A stretch of 64,000 bases of DNA from Clostridium vitabionis (lineage in GTDB: Bacteria > Bacillota > Clostridia > Lachnospirales > Lachnospiraceae). The stretch spans positions 504,394 to 568,393 of the forward strand of contig NZ_JADKQA010000001.1 of assembly GCF_015351765.1 (NCBI RefSeq), written 5' to 3'. The notes beneath the pieces are model-generated. The model did no database searches and was not told the origin of the DNA. It was given only the letters and a program-made list of their open reading frames with translations. Of this stretch, positions 9,538 to 18,965 are shown piece by piece. Every line of letters begins with the position of its first letter. Position 1 is the first letter of the stretch. A program made the position numbers and the translations under genes.

Positions 9538-10911
9538 ATGGGGAAAGTGACGGCCATCACCGAGGGATCAATCTGGAAGCAGCTGCTCCTGTACTTTTTC
9601 CCGATCCTGTTCGGCACATTTTTCCAGCAGCTCTACAACACGGCGGACGCGGTGATTGTCGGCCACTTTGTCGGCAAGGAGGCGCTCGCCATGGTCGGGG
9701 GGAGCTCCGCGATCCTGACGAACCTGGTGGTCGGCTTCTTTGTCGGCCTCGCCACCGGCGCCACCGTGCTGATCGCCCAGTTTTACGGCGCAAAGAGTGA
9801 GAAGAGCGTCAGCCGCGCGGTGCACACCAGCATCATCTTTGCCCTGGCGGGCAGTGTCGTCATGACGGGCTTCGGCCTCCTTTTCATGCGCCCGATTCTC
9901 GCGCGGATGGGCACGCCGTCCGAGATTATGGACGGCTCCCTGCTCTACCTCAGAATCTATTTCTTCGGGATTGCGGGAAGCCTTGTCTATAACATGGGGG
10001 CAGGCATACTCCGGGCAGTGGGGGATTCCAGGCGGCCGCTGTATTTCCTGATTGCGAGCTGCCTCACCAATATTGTGCTGGACCTTCTCTTTGTCGCGGC
10101 TCTCCGGATGGGTGTCGCTGGCGCGGCTTACGCGACCGTGATCTCCCAGCTGGTCAGCGCGGGGCTGGCGGTCGGGACGCTGATGCGCGAGAAGGACAGC
10201 TACCGGCTGGATCCCGGGAAGCTCAGGCTGGACCCCTATCTTCTCCGGAGAATCCTGCAGATCGGTTTTCCGGCTGGCGTCCAGGCGGTCCTCTACTCGC
10301 TGTCCAACCTGGTGATCCAGAGCGCCATCAACGCGCTGGGGACCGATACGGTGGCTGCCTGGGCAGCCTACGGCAAGATCGACCAGCTTTTCTGGATGGT
10401 GATCAATGCCCTCGGGATCTCGGTGACTACTTTTGTCGGCCAGAATTATGGCGCGGGAAAGCTTGACCGGGTTCACCGGGGGACGGCGGAGAGTCTCGTG
10501 ATCGGGGCATTTTTCGCCGTTGCCCTCTCTACCGGCATCTGGTGCTGCGGGAGAACCGTGTTCGGCTTTTTCACCGCGGATCCCGATGTCCTCCGCATCG
10601 GCATGGAGATGCTTCATTTTATGTGCCCGCTGTTCATCCTCTATGTAGCGATCGAGGTTTTCTCCGGCGCCCTGCGCGGCGTGGGGGACAGCCTCTTCCC
10701 CATGGTGGCGACAGCCATCGACATCTGCGTGCTCCGGGTAGTCTGGATCTTCCTTGCGGTGCCCGTGCATCCGGGGCTGAGGACCGTCATGTTCAGCTAT
10801 CCGCTGACCTGGGGGCTGGGCTCAATGGTCTTCCTGGTCTACTATCTGTGGTTTTCCCCGCTCCGCCGGTTCCGGAAGAACCCGAAACCGCGCGATTTAA
10901 GGAAATTGTAA
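9538..10911 (+). CDS. MATE family multidrug/cation antiporter
   Basis: This 457-residue integral membrane protein has about twelve hydrophobic segments. Typical MATE motifs are the N-terminal SIWKQLLLYFFPILFGTFFQQLYNTAD region, VGKEALAMVGGSS, and the second-half repeat beginning near LLRRILQIGFPAGVQ. Such proteins export cationic drugs or metabolites using proton or sodium gradients. It starts seven bases after the aminopeptidase stop, so co-transcription is likely. Substrates cannot be predicted. Confidence 0.92.
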   Translation: MGKVTAITEGSIWKQLLLYFFPILFGTFFQQLYNTADAVIVGHFVGKEALAMVGGSSAILTNLVVGFFVGLATGATVLIAQFYGAKSEKSVSRAVHTSIIFALAGSVVMTGFGLLFMRPILARMGTPSEIMDGSLLYLRIYFFGIAGSLVYNMGAGILRAVGDSRRPLYFLIASCLTNIVLDLLFVAALRMGVAGAAYATVISQLVSAGLAVGTLMREKDSYRLDPGKLRLDPYLLRRILQIGFPAGVQAVLYSLSNLVIQSAINALGTDTVAAWAAYGKIDQLFWMVINALGISVTTFVGQNYGAGKLDRVHRGTAESLVIGAFFAVALSTGIWCCGRTVFGFFTADPDVLRIGMEMLHFMCPLFILYVAIEVFSGALRGVGDSLFPMVATAIDICVLRVVWIFLAVPVHPGLRTVMFSYPLTWGLGSMVFLVYYLWFSPLRRFRKNPKPRDLRKL

Positions 10912-10964
10912 AAGAAAAGGAAAACATTTTCGGGAATTTTCTGAGATAATAAAGTAGCCTGATC

Positions 10965-11024
10965 GGGCAGGGGGCTGAGCTTCCTGCCCTTTGCGATGCG
11001 CGGCGCCTGTCGGGAGGCCGCGCA
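10965..11024 (+). other. Two consecutive hairpins upstream of the lysozyme gene
   Basis: The first is GGGCAGG...CCTGCCC followed by TTT (10965-10992). The second is ATGCGCGGC...GCCGCGCAT (10996-11024). The first could terminate the MATE operon and the second could structure the lysozyme 5' leader. I recognise no riboswitch class. Confidence 0.45.
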
Positions 11025-11055
11025 TGAGAAGATTTGACCAACAGCAGGAGGATGA

Positions 11056-12996
11056 ATGATGAATCGAAATAAAAAAATTGCGGTCCGGTTCGCGGCGGGA
11101 GTTCTCGCCGCTGTCCTTACGGCGGGAAATCCGCCGGCCGCATTTTCATCCTACGCGGCGACCGTCAGGGGAACCAGCGGGACGGCGACGGGGCCGGGAG
11201 CGTCCAGCTCCTTCGGCAATTCCAATACGGCGACGGGGCCGGGAGCGTCCAGCTCATCGGGCTCCGGCTCCAGCTCCAGCTCATCGGGCTCCGGCTCGTC
11301 CAATTCCGGAAATTCCGGCTCCTCGGGGACATCTTCCTCGAGCCGGAACGCATTTACCCGGGTGTCTACAGCCGCAAATGGGACAAGCCCGGAGAGCAGC
11401 ACCTCTTCCACGCCGGGAAATTCGGCGTTCAAGACTTCCGGGAAGAGCGCTGTCTATCAGGGAGTGAGTGCGGTGACCCAGGGGCTTTCCTCCGCGTCCC
11501 AATCGACAACCTCGATCGGCGCCATTGCCCGGGGCGTGGATCTCTCCCGCTGGAACAGCGTAACCGACTGGAGCGCGGTGGCAGGCAGTGATGTTCAGTT
11601 TGCCATTCTGGCGACGAGGACCAGCAAGGGCGAAGATGCCACCTTCCGCTCAAACGCGGTCGGGGCTTCCAAGGTGGGCATCCGCATCGGCGCCTATGTC
11701 TACTCTATGGCAACATCGGTGGCCGAGGCGAAGGAGGAGGCGGCGTTTGTCCTCAACCTGATCAAGGATTACCCGATTTCCTTCCCGGTGGCCTTCGACG
11801 CCGAGGACAGCGGCACGCTGGGTACGCTCTCGAAGAGCGGGGTCAGCGAGGTCATCAACGCGTTCTGCAGCGAGATCAAGGCGGCGGGGTACACGCCGGT
11901 GGTCTACGCGAACGAGGACTGGATCGCGAACAAGATCGATATGTCGAAGATCGGCTGGGATGTGTGGGTTGCCCGCTACAATACGGATTACACCTACAAA
12001 AAGGCGACGATCTGGCAGAATTCCAGCAACGGCAGCGTTTCCGGGATTTCCGGGCGGGTGGATACCGATTACCTCTATAAGGATTACACGAGAAGCATTA
12101 ACGGCACGCTCTGGCGCACGATCAACGGCGTGAAGTATTATTTCGTGAACCATGTGATGCAGAAGAACACCTGGTTTAACGACGGCAAAGGCTGGTATTA
12201 CGCTGACGAGAACGGCCTCAGGGTGACCGGGTGGATTTTCCACAAGAACGACTACTATTATATGGATTCCGACGGCAAGATGGTGACGGGCTGGCAGAAA
12301 TCCGGCAATTCCTGGTACTATCTGGACGACAGCGGCGCCATGGCGAGGGGCTGGCGGAACGTCGGCGGAAAGTGGTATTATCTCGCGGATTCCGGCGCGA
12401 TGGAGACCGGTCTTGTGACCGTGAAGGGGACCAAGTATTACCTGAAAGCTGACGGTGCGATGGCGGAAGGCTGGGTAAATATCGGTGGTTCCTGGTACTA
12501 CTTCGATCCGGGCTCCGGGGAGATGGCAAAGGGCTGGCGGAATGACGGCGGCAAATGGTACTATATGGACAAGGATGGCGTCATGCAGTCCGGCTGGACC
12601 ACGATCGGGGAAAATACCTATTACCTGGAGAATAGCGGGGCAATGGCCACCGGCTTCCGCTCGATCGGCGGCAGCGAGTATTATTTCAGCGGTTCGGGGC
12701 GGAGAGTCACCGGATGGCGGCAGATTGACGGCAGCTGGTACTGGTTTGACAAGGAAGGCCGCATGCAGGCTGGCTGGCAGAAGATTCAGAATTTCTGGTA
12801 CTATCTGGGAACGGACGGAAAGATGCAGACCGGCTGGCAGGAGATCGGCGGCATCCTCTATCACCTGGAGGACAGCGGAGCCATGAGCACCGGGACAGTG
12901 CTTGACCGGGACGGCGTATCCTACTATGCGGATGAGAACGGCGCGTGCTCTGTCTATACGGCTCCCGAGGAGAGCGCGGCAGGGACGCAGGGATAA
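11056..12996 (+). CDS. Secreted GH25 lysozyme with cell-wall-binding repeats
   Basis: A signal peptide (residues 1-35) is followed by a Ser/Gly-rich linker to about 150 and a GH25 muramidase domain at about 156-340. Acidic residues sit where the family places them: GVDLSRWN near 160, FDAEDSG near 252, WVARY, and VDTDYLY near 337. From about 349 to 628 there are roughly a dozen 20-residue repeats of the type GWxxxxGxWYYLxxxGxM, which bind wall polymers. The protein should cut peptidoglycan outside the cell. AGGAGG at 11046-11051 serves either ATG 11056 or ATG 11059. Confidence 0.93.
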   Translation: MMNRNKKIAVRFAAGVLAAVLTAGNPPAAFSSYAATVRGTSGTATGPGASSSFGNSNTATGPGASSSSGSGSSSSSSGSGSSNSGNSGSSGTSSSSRNAFTRVSTAANGTSPESSTSSTPGNSAFKTSGKSAVYQGVSAVTQGLSSASQSTTSIGAIARGVDLSRWNSVTDWSAVAGSDVQFAILATRTSKGEDATFRSNAVGASKVGIRIGAYVYSMATSVAEAKEEAAFVLNLIKDYPISFPVAFDAEDSGTLGTLSKSGVSEVINAFCSEIKAAGYTPVVYANEDWIANKIDMSKIGWDVWVARYNTDYTYKKATIWQNSSNGSVSGISGRVDTDYLYKDYTRSINGTLWRTINGVKYYFVNHVMQKNTWFNDGKGWYYADENGLRVTGWIFHKNDYYYMDSDGKMVTGWQKSGNSWYYLDDSGAMARGWRNVGGKWYYLADSGAMETGLVTVKGTKYYLKADGAMAEGWVNIGGSWYYFDPGSGEMAKGWRNDGGKWYYMDKDGVMQSGWTTIGENTYYLENSGAMATGFRSIGGSEYYFSGSGRRVTGWRQIDGSWYWFDKEGRMQAGWQKIQNFWYYLGTDGKMQTGWQEIGGILYHLEDSGAMSTGTVLDRDGVSYYADENGACSVYTAPEESAAGTQG

Positions 12997-13055
12997 AACC
13001 GCTCCGATTCCCGGGCAGTACAGAGACAGGGAGATTTCAACAGATCGATGGGAAA

Positions 13056-13102
13056 AGACCCCCACATCGAGCGACGCTTTGCTTCGCGAGATGTGGGGGT
13101 CT
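13056..13102. repeat. Dispersed hairpin repeat, copy B
   Basis: AGACCCCCACATC pairs with GATGTGGGGGTCT, and the inner part GAGCGA/TTCGCGA pairs partly. It follows the lysozyme stop, between two genes on the same strand, and probably terminates the lysozyme transcript. It belongs to the same family as the hairpins at 3097, 31283 and 41524. Confidence 0.65.
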
Positions 13103-13215
13103 GTGCGCCGAAAAGTCCGCGGCATTCCGCCTTGCAATTTCCCTGGCTTCAATATAAAATAGTTCAGGTATATCGTTTTGCGGCCTATGCCAATTTTGTG
13201 AATGGAGGAAAGTAA

Positions 13216-14649
13216 ATGAGTAATTCAGCATCAGCATCATCGCGCAGCAGGATTCTCTCGCTGCTCGATGATAACAGCTTTGTGGAGATCGGTTCCCGCG
13301 TCACAGCGAGAAGCACCGATTTCAACATCAAAGCCAATGAGGCAGCAGGAGATGGAGTGATTACCGGTTATGGCACGATCGATGGCTATCTCTGCTATGT
13401 CTACAGCCAGGATGCTTCCGTCCTGGGCGGTTCGATCGGCGAGATGAACGCGAAGAAAATTGTCCGCATGTATGACATGGCAGTCAAAATGGGAGCACCG
13501 GTGATCGGTATTCTCGACTGTGCCGGCCTTCGCCTCCAGGAAGCTACGGACGCGCTCGACGGCTTTGGGAGCATTTACCTTGCGGAATCCCGCGCTTCCG
13601 GCGTCGTTCCCCAGATCTGCGCCGTATTCGGCAACTGCGGCGGCGGCCTTGCGGTAGCTGCTTCGATGGCAGATTTCGTCTTCATGGAAAAGGACGCAAA
13701 ACTGTTCGTGAATTCCCCGAACGCCCTTGCCGGCAGCAACGAGCAGGAGCTCGACAACACGACGGCAGAGTATCAGGAGAGCGAGTCCGGCATCGTTGAC
13801 GCTTCCGGCACGGAGGAGGAGATTTTTGCCAAGATCCGTTCCCTGGTGAATATCCTTCCGTCCAACAATGAGGAGGGAGCTCCGGTTGATGAGACCGGCG
13901 ATGACCCGAATCGCCAGAACTCCGGCCTTGAGCAGTATCTCGGCGACGGCGCTCAGCTTCTGACCCAGATTTCCGATGGCGGCTTCTGCCTTGAACTCGG
14001 CAAGAACTATGGCCGTCACCTTGTCACCGCCTTCATCAGGATGAATGGGACAACGGTCGGCGCTGTTGCCAGCAACAGCGTGGTTTCCGGGGAGAGAGTG
14101 GATGCTGTGATCTGCCCGAAGGCGGCGAGAAAGGCCGCGGATTTCATCAATTTCTGCGATGCCTTTGATATTCCGGTGCTCACCCTGGCCGATGTTGCCG
14201 GCTTTGCGAGAAAGGCAAAGGCTGAGGCGGCTCTTGCCCGGGAGATCGGCCGGCTGACGGCAGCCTACGCGTCCTCCGATGTTCCGAAGGTTACCGTGGT
14301 TACCGGCAAGGCATTCGGCAGCGCAGCGGTTGCCCTGGGCAGCAAATCCCTCGGCACGGACATCGCATTTGCCTGGCCTGAGGCTGAGATCGGCCTCATG
14401 GACGCGAAGGCCGCGGTTCAGATCATGTATGCGGATGAGCTGGAGAAGGCGGAGAAGAAGGCGGAATTCCTGAACGAGAAGACGGAAGAGTACAAGAAGC
14501 TCACCGGTTCTGCCGAAGCTGCCGCGAGGAGAGGCTATGTGGACGACATCATCGAGCCTGCGGAGACCAGACAGAGGGTCATCGCCGCTTTCGAGATGCT
14601 GTACACAAAGAGCGAGGACCAGCCGTCCAGAAAACATGGCACGATCTGA
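13216..14649 (+). CDS. Biotin-dependent acyl-CoA carboxyltransferase subunit (MmdA/PccB-like)
   Basis: This 477-residue protein has the crotonase-like fold motifs of carboxyltransferase subunits in both halves: the GSIGEMNAKK region, GAPVIGILDCAGLRLQE near 95, GNCGGGLAVAASMADF near 142, and the C-terminal half with VVTGKAFGSAAVAL. It would move carboxyl groups between biotin and an acyl-CoA. The first gene of a five-gene cluster with OadG, biotin carrier, OadB and OadA homologues, it is probably part of a membrane decarboxylase or transcarboxylase complex. It is somewhat shorter than typical MmdA. The acyl-CoA substrate is not determinable. Confidence 0.85.
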   Translation: MSNSASASSRSRILSLLDDNSFVEIGSRVTARSTDFNIKANEAAGDGVITGYGTIDGYLCYVYSQDASVLGGSIGEMNAKKIVRMYDMAVKMGAPVIGILDCAGLRLQEATDALDGFGSIYLAESRASGVVPQICAVFGNCGGGLAVAASMADFVFMEKDAKLFVNSPNALAGSNEQELDNTTAEYQESESGIVDASGTEEEIFAKIRSLVNILPSNNEEGAPVDETGDDPNRQNSGLEQYLGDGAQLLTQISDGGFCLELGKNYGRHLVTAFIRMNGTTVGAVASNSVVSGERVDAVICPKAARKAADFINFCDAFDIPVLTLADVAGFARKAKAEAALAREIGRLTAAYASSDVPKVTVVTGKAFGSAAVALGSKSLGTDIAFAWPEAEIGLMDAKAAVQIMYADELEKAEKKAEFLNEKTEEYKKLTGSAEAAARRGYVDDIIEPAETRQRVIAAFEMLYTKSEDQPSRKHGTI

Positions 14650-14665
14650 ATGAGGTGACGAGAAT

Positions 14666-15511
14666 ATGAAACAGAGTATAAAGAGAATACTGCTGGTTCT
14701 GGCTATGGCAGTCTGCTTTTTTGCTCTTCCCGCCTGCGGCAAAAGTGAAACGCTGGACACGGCTGTTCCCGACCAGGTTAAGTCCTATATGGAACAGAGC
14801 GCAGATCAGTATGTCCAGTTTTTCACCCAGAGCGACAGCGCGTCGATGGAGCAGTACAAGGCCATGGCGGTCAAGCAGAAGAACAGCGTCCTGGAAAATG
14901 CGATCAAGGCGTGGGAGAACAGCCAGCATGATCTAGGACAGTACCAGGGCGTGAATGAGGTCTCGACGGCCGTGGTCGGCGAGGACACATACAAGACGGT
15001 GGAGGTCCTGCAGTTTGAGAAGAGGACCTGCGAGATTGCCCTGACCTGTCAGACCAAGTACACATCCAGCCAGGCGACCCTGGAGCCGACAGAGCTTTCT
15101 ATCCTCCCGACCTACACCACCGGGGAGAAGATGGCAAAAGCCGGGATGAACACCCTGATGGGCATGGGCACCGTATTTATCGTCCTGATCTTCATCAGCT
15201 TCATCATCAGCAGATTTAAGTACATCAATAAATTCGAGGAGAACCGGAAGAAGAAGGCCGCGGAGGCAAAGGCAGCGGCAGCGCCGAAGGCGGCACCCGC
15301 CAAGAAGGCGGCACCGGCTCCGGCAGCGCCGGCAGCCCCGGTACAGGCAGCAGCAGCCCCGGTACAGGCAGCGGCAGCTGCTCCGGAGGATGATCTCGAA
15401 CTTGTTGCCGTCATCACAGCGGCGATTTCCGCTACATCCGGTGTTCCGGCCGACCAGCTTGTGATCCGGTCGATCCGCCGCAGGACACCGCGCAGATGGA
15501 ACAGAGGCTAA
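14666..15511 (+). CDS. OadG-family subunit with lipoprotein-like N-terminus
   Basis: Residues 1-24 form a lipoprotein-like signal ending in LPAC. An extracytoplasmic region of about 130 residues follows, then one membrane segment (GTVFIVLIFISFIISRF, near 170-188). An Ala/Pro/Lys-rich stretch resembling a biotin-carrier linker comes next, and a C-terminal RSIRRR motif typical of OadG tails. OadG holds the carboxyltransferase and membrane pump together. At 281 residues it is far longer than the roughly 80-residue classical subunit, because of the added outer domain. It lies 16 bases after the carboxyltransferase gene. Confidence 0.75.
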   Translation: MKQSIKRILLVLAMAVCFFALPACGKSETLDTAVPDQVKSYMEQSADQYVQFFTQSDSASMEQYKAMAVKQKNSVLENAIKAWENSQHDLGQYQGVNEVSTAVVGEDTYKTVEVLQFEKRTCEIALTCQTKYTSSQATLEPTELSILPTYTTGEKMAKAGMNTLMGMGTVFIVLIFISFIISRFKYINKFEENRKKKAAEAKAAAAPKAAPAKKAAPAPAAPAAPVQAAAAPVQAAAAAPEDDLELVAVITAAISATSGVPADQLVIRSIRRRTPRRWNRG

Positions 15512-15535
15512 CCCACATTTGAGGAGGATAAGATA

Positions 15536-15955
15536 ATGAAGAGCTATACCATCACCGTTAATGGCAGAACTTATGATGTAACTGTTGAAGAGAAGTCCGG
15601 CGCAGCGGCAGCAGCTCCGGTACAGGCGGCAGCTCCGGTACAGGCGGCAGCTCCGGCTCCGGCGGCAGCTCCGGCTCCGGCGGCAGCCCCGGCTCCGGCG
15701 GCAGCTCCGGCTCCGGCAGCAGCTCCGGCGGCAGCGGCTGGCAGCGTTCCGGTTTCCGCTCCGATGCCGGGTAAGGTGCTCAGCGTGAAGGCGAATGTCG
15801 GCGACCAGGTAACCTCCGGCCAGGTGATCCTGATTCTCGAGGCCATGAAGATGGAAAATGAGATTGTCGCGCCGCAGGACGGCACCATCGCCTCGATCGA
15901 TGTTACCGCCGGAAGCATGGTGGAGGCAGGAGATACACTGGCGACTCTGAATTAA
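15536..15955 (+). CDS. Biotin carboxyl carrier protein of the decarboxylase complex
   Basis: This 139-residue protein has a short N-terminal beta region ([17 protein letters not shown]), a flexible linker of repeated Ala-Pro units at about 22-65, and a biotinyl domain with the lysine in EAMKMENE near residue 103. It carries CO2 as carboxybiotin between the carboxyltransferase and the OadB pump. The linker is coded by tandem repeats such as GCAGCTCCGGCTCCGGCG, so its length may vary between strains. Confidence 0.93.
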   Translation: MKSYTITVNGRTYDVTVEEKSGAAAAAPVQAAAPVQAAAPAPAAAPAPAAAPAPAAAPAPAAAPAAAAGSVPVSAPMPGKVLSVKANVGDQVTSGQVILILEAMKMENEIVAPQDGTIASIDVTAGSMVEAGDTLATLN

Positions 15956-16000
15956 GATTTGCTGAAGCGGGAAAAATATTCCCGCCTGGAGGGATAAATA

Positions 16001-17149
16001 ATGGCATATATTTCAAGTACACTGTCCAACCTGATTCAGCAGACCGCCTTCTTTAACCTGACACTGGGAAATGTCATCATGATTGTCGTGGCGCTCATTT
16101 TCCTCTATCTTGCCATCGGCAAAGGATTTGAGCCGCTCCTGCTGCTCCCGATTTCCTTCGGCATGCTGCTGGTCAATATCTACCCGGACATCATGCTGTC
16201 CATCGACGACTCCTCGAACGGTGTCGGCGGTCTTCTCTACTATTTCTACACGCTGGATGAGTGGAGTATCCTGCCGTCGCTGATCTTCATGGGCGTCGGC
16301 TCGCTGACCGATTTCGGGCCGCTGATCGCGAACCCGGCCAGCTTCCTTCTGGGAGCTGCCGCGCAGTTCGGCATCTACGGCGCATACTTCCTGGCGATTT
16401 TCCTCGGATTTAACGACAAGGCAGCAGCCGCGATCTCCATCATCGGCGGCGCTGACGGCCCGACCTCGATCTTCCTGGCCGGAAAACTCGGCCAGACCGC
16501 GCTTCTCGGCCCGATCGCCGTTGCGGCGTATTCCTACATGTCCCTTGTCCCGATCATTCAGCCGCCGATTATGAAGGCGCTGACGACCGAGAAGGAGAGA
16601 AAGATCAAGATGGGGCAGCTCCGCCCGGTTTCCAAGCTGGAGAAGATCCTGTTCCCGGTGATCGTGACGATCGTTGTCTGCCTGATCCTGCCGACGACGG
16701 CACCGCTTGTCGGCATGCTGATGCTGGGCAACCTGTTCCGCGAGTCCGGTGTTGTTAAGCAGCTGGCTGAGACGGCGGGCAACGCCCTGATGTACATCGT
16801 GGTTATTCTGCTGGGCACCTCTGTCGGCGCGACCACCAGCGCGGAGGCCTTCCTGAACCTGGATACCATCAAGATCGTTATTCTCGGCCTTGTGGCATTC
16901 GCCCTCGGCACAGCCGCCGGCGTTCTCTTCGGAAAACTGATGATGATTGCTACCCACGGCAAGGTGAACCCGCTGATCGGTTCTGCCGGCGTGTCCGCGG
17001 TTCCGATGGCAGCCCGTGTCTCCCAGAAGGTTGGCGCGGAGGCCGATCCGACGAACTTCCTGCTGATGCACGCCATGGGACCGAATGTAGCCGGAGTTAT
17101 CGGCACGGCAGTTGCCGCCGGTACCTTCATGGCGATCTTCGGCGTCTGA
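16001..17149 (+). CDS. oadB: Sodium-translocating decarboxylase beta subunit
   Basis: This 382-residue polytopic membrane protein has family motifs [12 protein letters not shown] near 147-158 (the conserved Asp and Gly cluster of the ion path) and the second-half signature [13 protein letters not shown] near 327. It decarboxylates carboxybiotin and pumps sodium outward. It is flanked by the carrier and OadA genes, all on one strand with good ribosome sites, so it is part of one operon. Confidence 0.95.
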   Translation: MAYISSTLSNLIQQTAFFNLTLGNVIMIVVALIFLYLAIGKGFEPLLLLPISFGMLLVNIYPDIMLSIDDSSNGVGGLLYYFYTLDEWSILPSLIFMGVGSLTDFGPLIANPASFLLGAAAQFGIYGAYFLAIFLGFNDKAAAAISIIGGADGPTSIFLAGKLGQTALLGPIAVAAYSYMSLVPIIQPPIMKALTTEKERKIKMGQLRPVSKLEKILFPVIVTIVVCLILPTTAPLVGMLMLGNLFRESGVVKQLAETAGNALMYIVVILLGTSVGATTSAEAFLNLDTIKIVILGLVAFALGTAAGVLFGKLMMIATHGKVNPLIGSAGVSAVPMAARVSQKVGAEADPTNFLLMHAMGPNVAGVIGTAVAAGTFMAIFGV

Positions 17150-17218
17150 AACTCATCTATCTGATTCCGGGTGCCTTAGCGTCCCGGAATCTATCACTGA
17201 ACATCAGGAGGCAGAACT

Positions 17219-18652
17219 ATGTCTGATTTGAATAAGAAGCCGGCGCAGCCGGAGAAGAAGCCGGTGAAGATCGTCGAGACCGTGCTTCGTGACGCGCACC
17301 AGTCGCTGATCGCCACCCGGATGACCACGGAGCAGATGCTCCCGATCGTCCCGAAGCTGGATCAGGTCGGCTACCACGCTGTTGAGTGCTGGGGCGGGGC
17401 GACCTTCGACGCCTGCCTGCGCTTCCTGCACGAGGATCCGTGGGTAAGGCTCAGAAAGCTGAGAGACGGCTTCAAGAAGACGAAGCTGCAGATGCTTTTC
17501 CGCGGCCAGAACATCCTCGGTTACAATCACTATCCGGATGATGTTGTCGAGTATTTTGTCCAGAAGTCGGTAGCCAACGGGATCGATATCATCCGTATCT
17601 TCGACTGCCTGAACGATATGCGGAATCTGGAGACAGCTGTCCGCGCGGCGAAGAAGGAGAAGGCAGAGGCACAGATCGCCCTGAGCTACACGCTCGGCGA
17701 TGCCTACACGCTCGAGTACTGGTGCAATATCGCCAAGGAGATCGAGGAGATGGGTGCGGATTCCATCTGCATCAAGGATATGGCCGGCCTGCTTACGCCT
17801 TACCGCGCGCAGGAGCTGGTTGGCGCCCTCAAGGAGTCCACAAATCTTCCGATCGACCTGCACACCCACTACACCTCCGGTGTGGCTTCCATGACCTATC
17901 TGAAGGCTGTGGAGTCCGGCTGCGACATCATCGACACGGCTATTTCCCCGTTCGCGCTGGGCACCAGCCAGCCGGCAACGGAGGTTATGGTCGAGACCTT
18001 CCGCGGAACGCCGTATGATACCGGGCTTGATATGAAGCTTCTCTCCGAGATCGCCGATTATTTCCGCCCGATCCGCGAGCAGGATCTGGAGAGCGGCCTC
18101 ATGAGCACCAAGGTTCTCGGGGTCAACATCAATACGCTGCGCTACCAGGTTCCGGGCGGCATGCTGTCCAACCTCGTATCCCAGCTCAAGCAGGCGCACG
18201 CTGAGGATAAGTACGAGGCTGTCCTGGAGGAAGTTCCGAGAGTCCGCAAGGACTTCGGCGAGCCGCCGCTGGTCACCCCGTCCTCGCAGATTGTCGGCAC
18301 CCAGGCTGTCCTCAACGTCCTGACCGGCGAGAGATACAAGATGTTCACCAAGGAGTCCAAGAAGCTCCTCCTGGGCGAATTCGGAAAGACGGTAAAGCCG
18401 TTCAATCCGGAGGTTCAGAAGAAAGCGATCGGCAACGAGAAGCCGATTACCTGCCGTCCGGCAGACCTTCTGAAGCCGGCGCTCAAGGAGTACGAGGACA
18501 AGATCGCCCAGTGGAAGAGACAGGACGAGGACGTTCTTACCTACGCCCTGTTCCCGCAGGTTGCCGAGGAGTTCTTCAAGTATCGTGAGGCTCAGACGAC
18601 CGGTGTAGATCCGACAAAAGCCGACAAGGTGAACGGCGCTTACCCTGTCTGA
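17219..18652 (+). CDS. oadA: Oxaloacetate/pyruvate carboxyltransferase (OadA/5S-like)
   Basis: This 477-residue protein is a TIM-barrel carboxyltransferase. The VETVLRDAHQSLIATRM motif lies at about 20-36, metal ligands are in DLHTHYTSGVASM near 216, and a biotin-site lysine sits in CIKDMAGLL near 180. The protein ends after the conserved carboxyltransferase domain and lacks a C-terminal biotin domain, consistent with the separate carrier gene upstream. It would exchange carboxyl groups between oxaloacetate/pyruvate and biotin. Together with the acyl-CoA carboxyltransferase, the set resembles both a transcarboxylase and a sodium pump. Confidence 0.9.
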   Translation: MSDLNKKPAQPEKKPVKIVETVLRDAHQSLIATRMTTEQMLPIVPKLDQVGYHAVECWGGATFDACLRFLHEDPWVRLRKLRDGFKKTKLQMLFRGQNILGYNHYPDDVVEYFVQKSVANGIDIIRIFDCLNDMRNLETAVRAAKKEKAEAQIALSYTLGDAYTLEYWCNIAKEIEEMGADSICIKDMAGLLTPYRAQELVGALKESTNLPIDLHTHYTSGVASMTYLKAVESGCDIIDTAISPFALGTSQPATEVMVETFRGTPYDTGLDMKLLSEIADYFRPIREQDLESGLMSTKVLGVNINTLRYQVPGGMLSNLVSQLKQAHAEDKYEAVLEEVPRVRKDFGEPPLVTPSSQIVGTQAVLNVLTGERYKMFTKESKKLLLGEFGKTVKPFNPEVQKKAIGNEKPITCRPADLLKPALKEYEDKIAQWKRQDEDVLTYALFPQVAEEFFKYREAQTTGVDPTKADKVNGAYPV

Positions 18653-18743
18653 GGTCTTTCTGCATAACCCTGTTTTCCGTGGGGATCCGGATTTTTGCGC
18701 GTCCCTCACGGAAAGCCGTGAATAATCAACAAAAAACTGCAGG

Positions 18744-18793
18744 TCCCATGCCGGGGCGGGAAATGATTTCCCATTCCCGGCATGGGATTTTTT
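18744..18793 (+). terminator. Terminator of the decarboxylase operon
   Basis: TCCCATGCCGGG pairs with CCCGGCATGGGA, with GGAAAT/ATTTCC pairing inside, followed by TTTTTT. A weaker hairpin (TTTCCGTG...CACGGAAA) lies about 70 bases earlier. Apart from these, the 313-base gap before the next gene holds only the promoter described next. Confidence 0.9.
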
Positions 18794-18883
18794 GCGCGGT
18801 TTTTCCCCCGTGTGCTGAACAGTTACAATTTTCTTACAAACGGCGGCGCAGGAGGGCACGTTCTTTACAGATATGTCCCGCGG

Positions 18884-18913
18884 TTGACATGATGCTGTGA
18901 AAAATTCTATAAT
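18884..18913 (+). promoter_or_regulatory. Consensus promoter of the SH3/glucosaminidase gene
   Basis: Perfect TTGACA (18884-18889) and TATAAT (18908-18913) hexamers are 18 bases apart. The ATG at 18897 lies inside this promoter, which is why the coding start is placed at 18966. Confidence 0.9.
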
Positions 18914-18965
18914 CAAGAAAGGTTTTGTCCAGAATGAGTTCCCCTCACCGGGGCAGGAGACAGCA

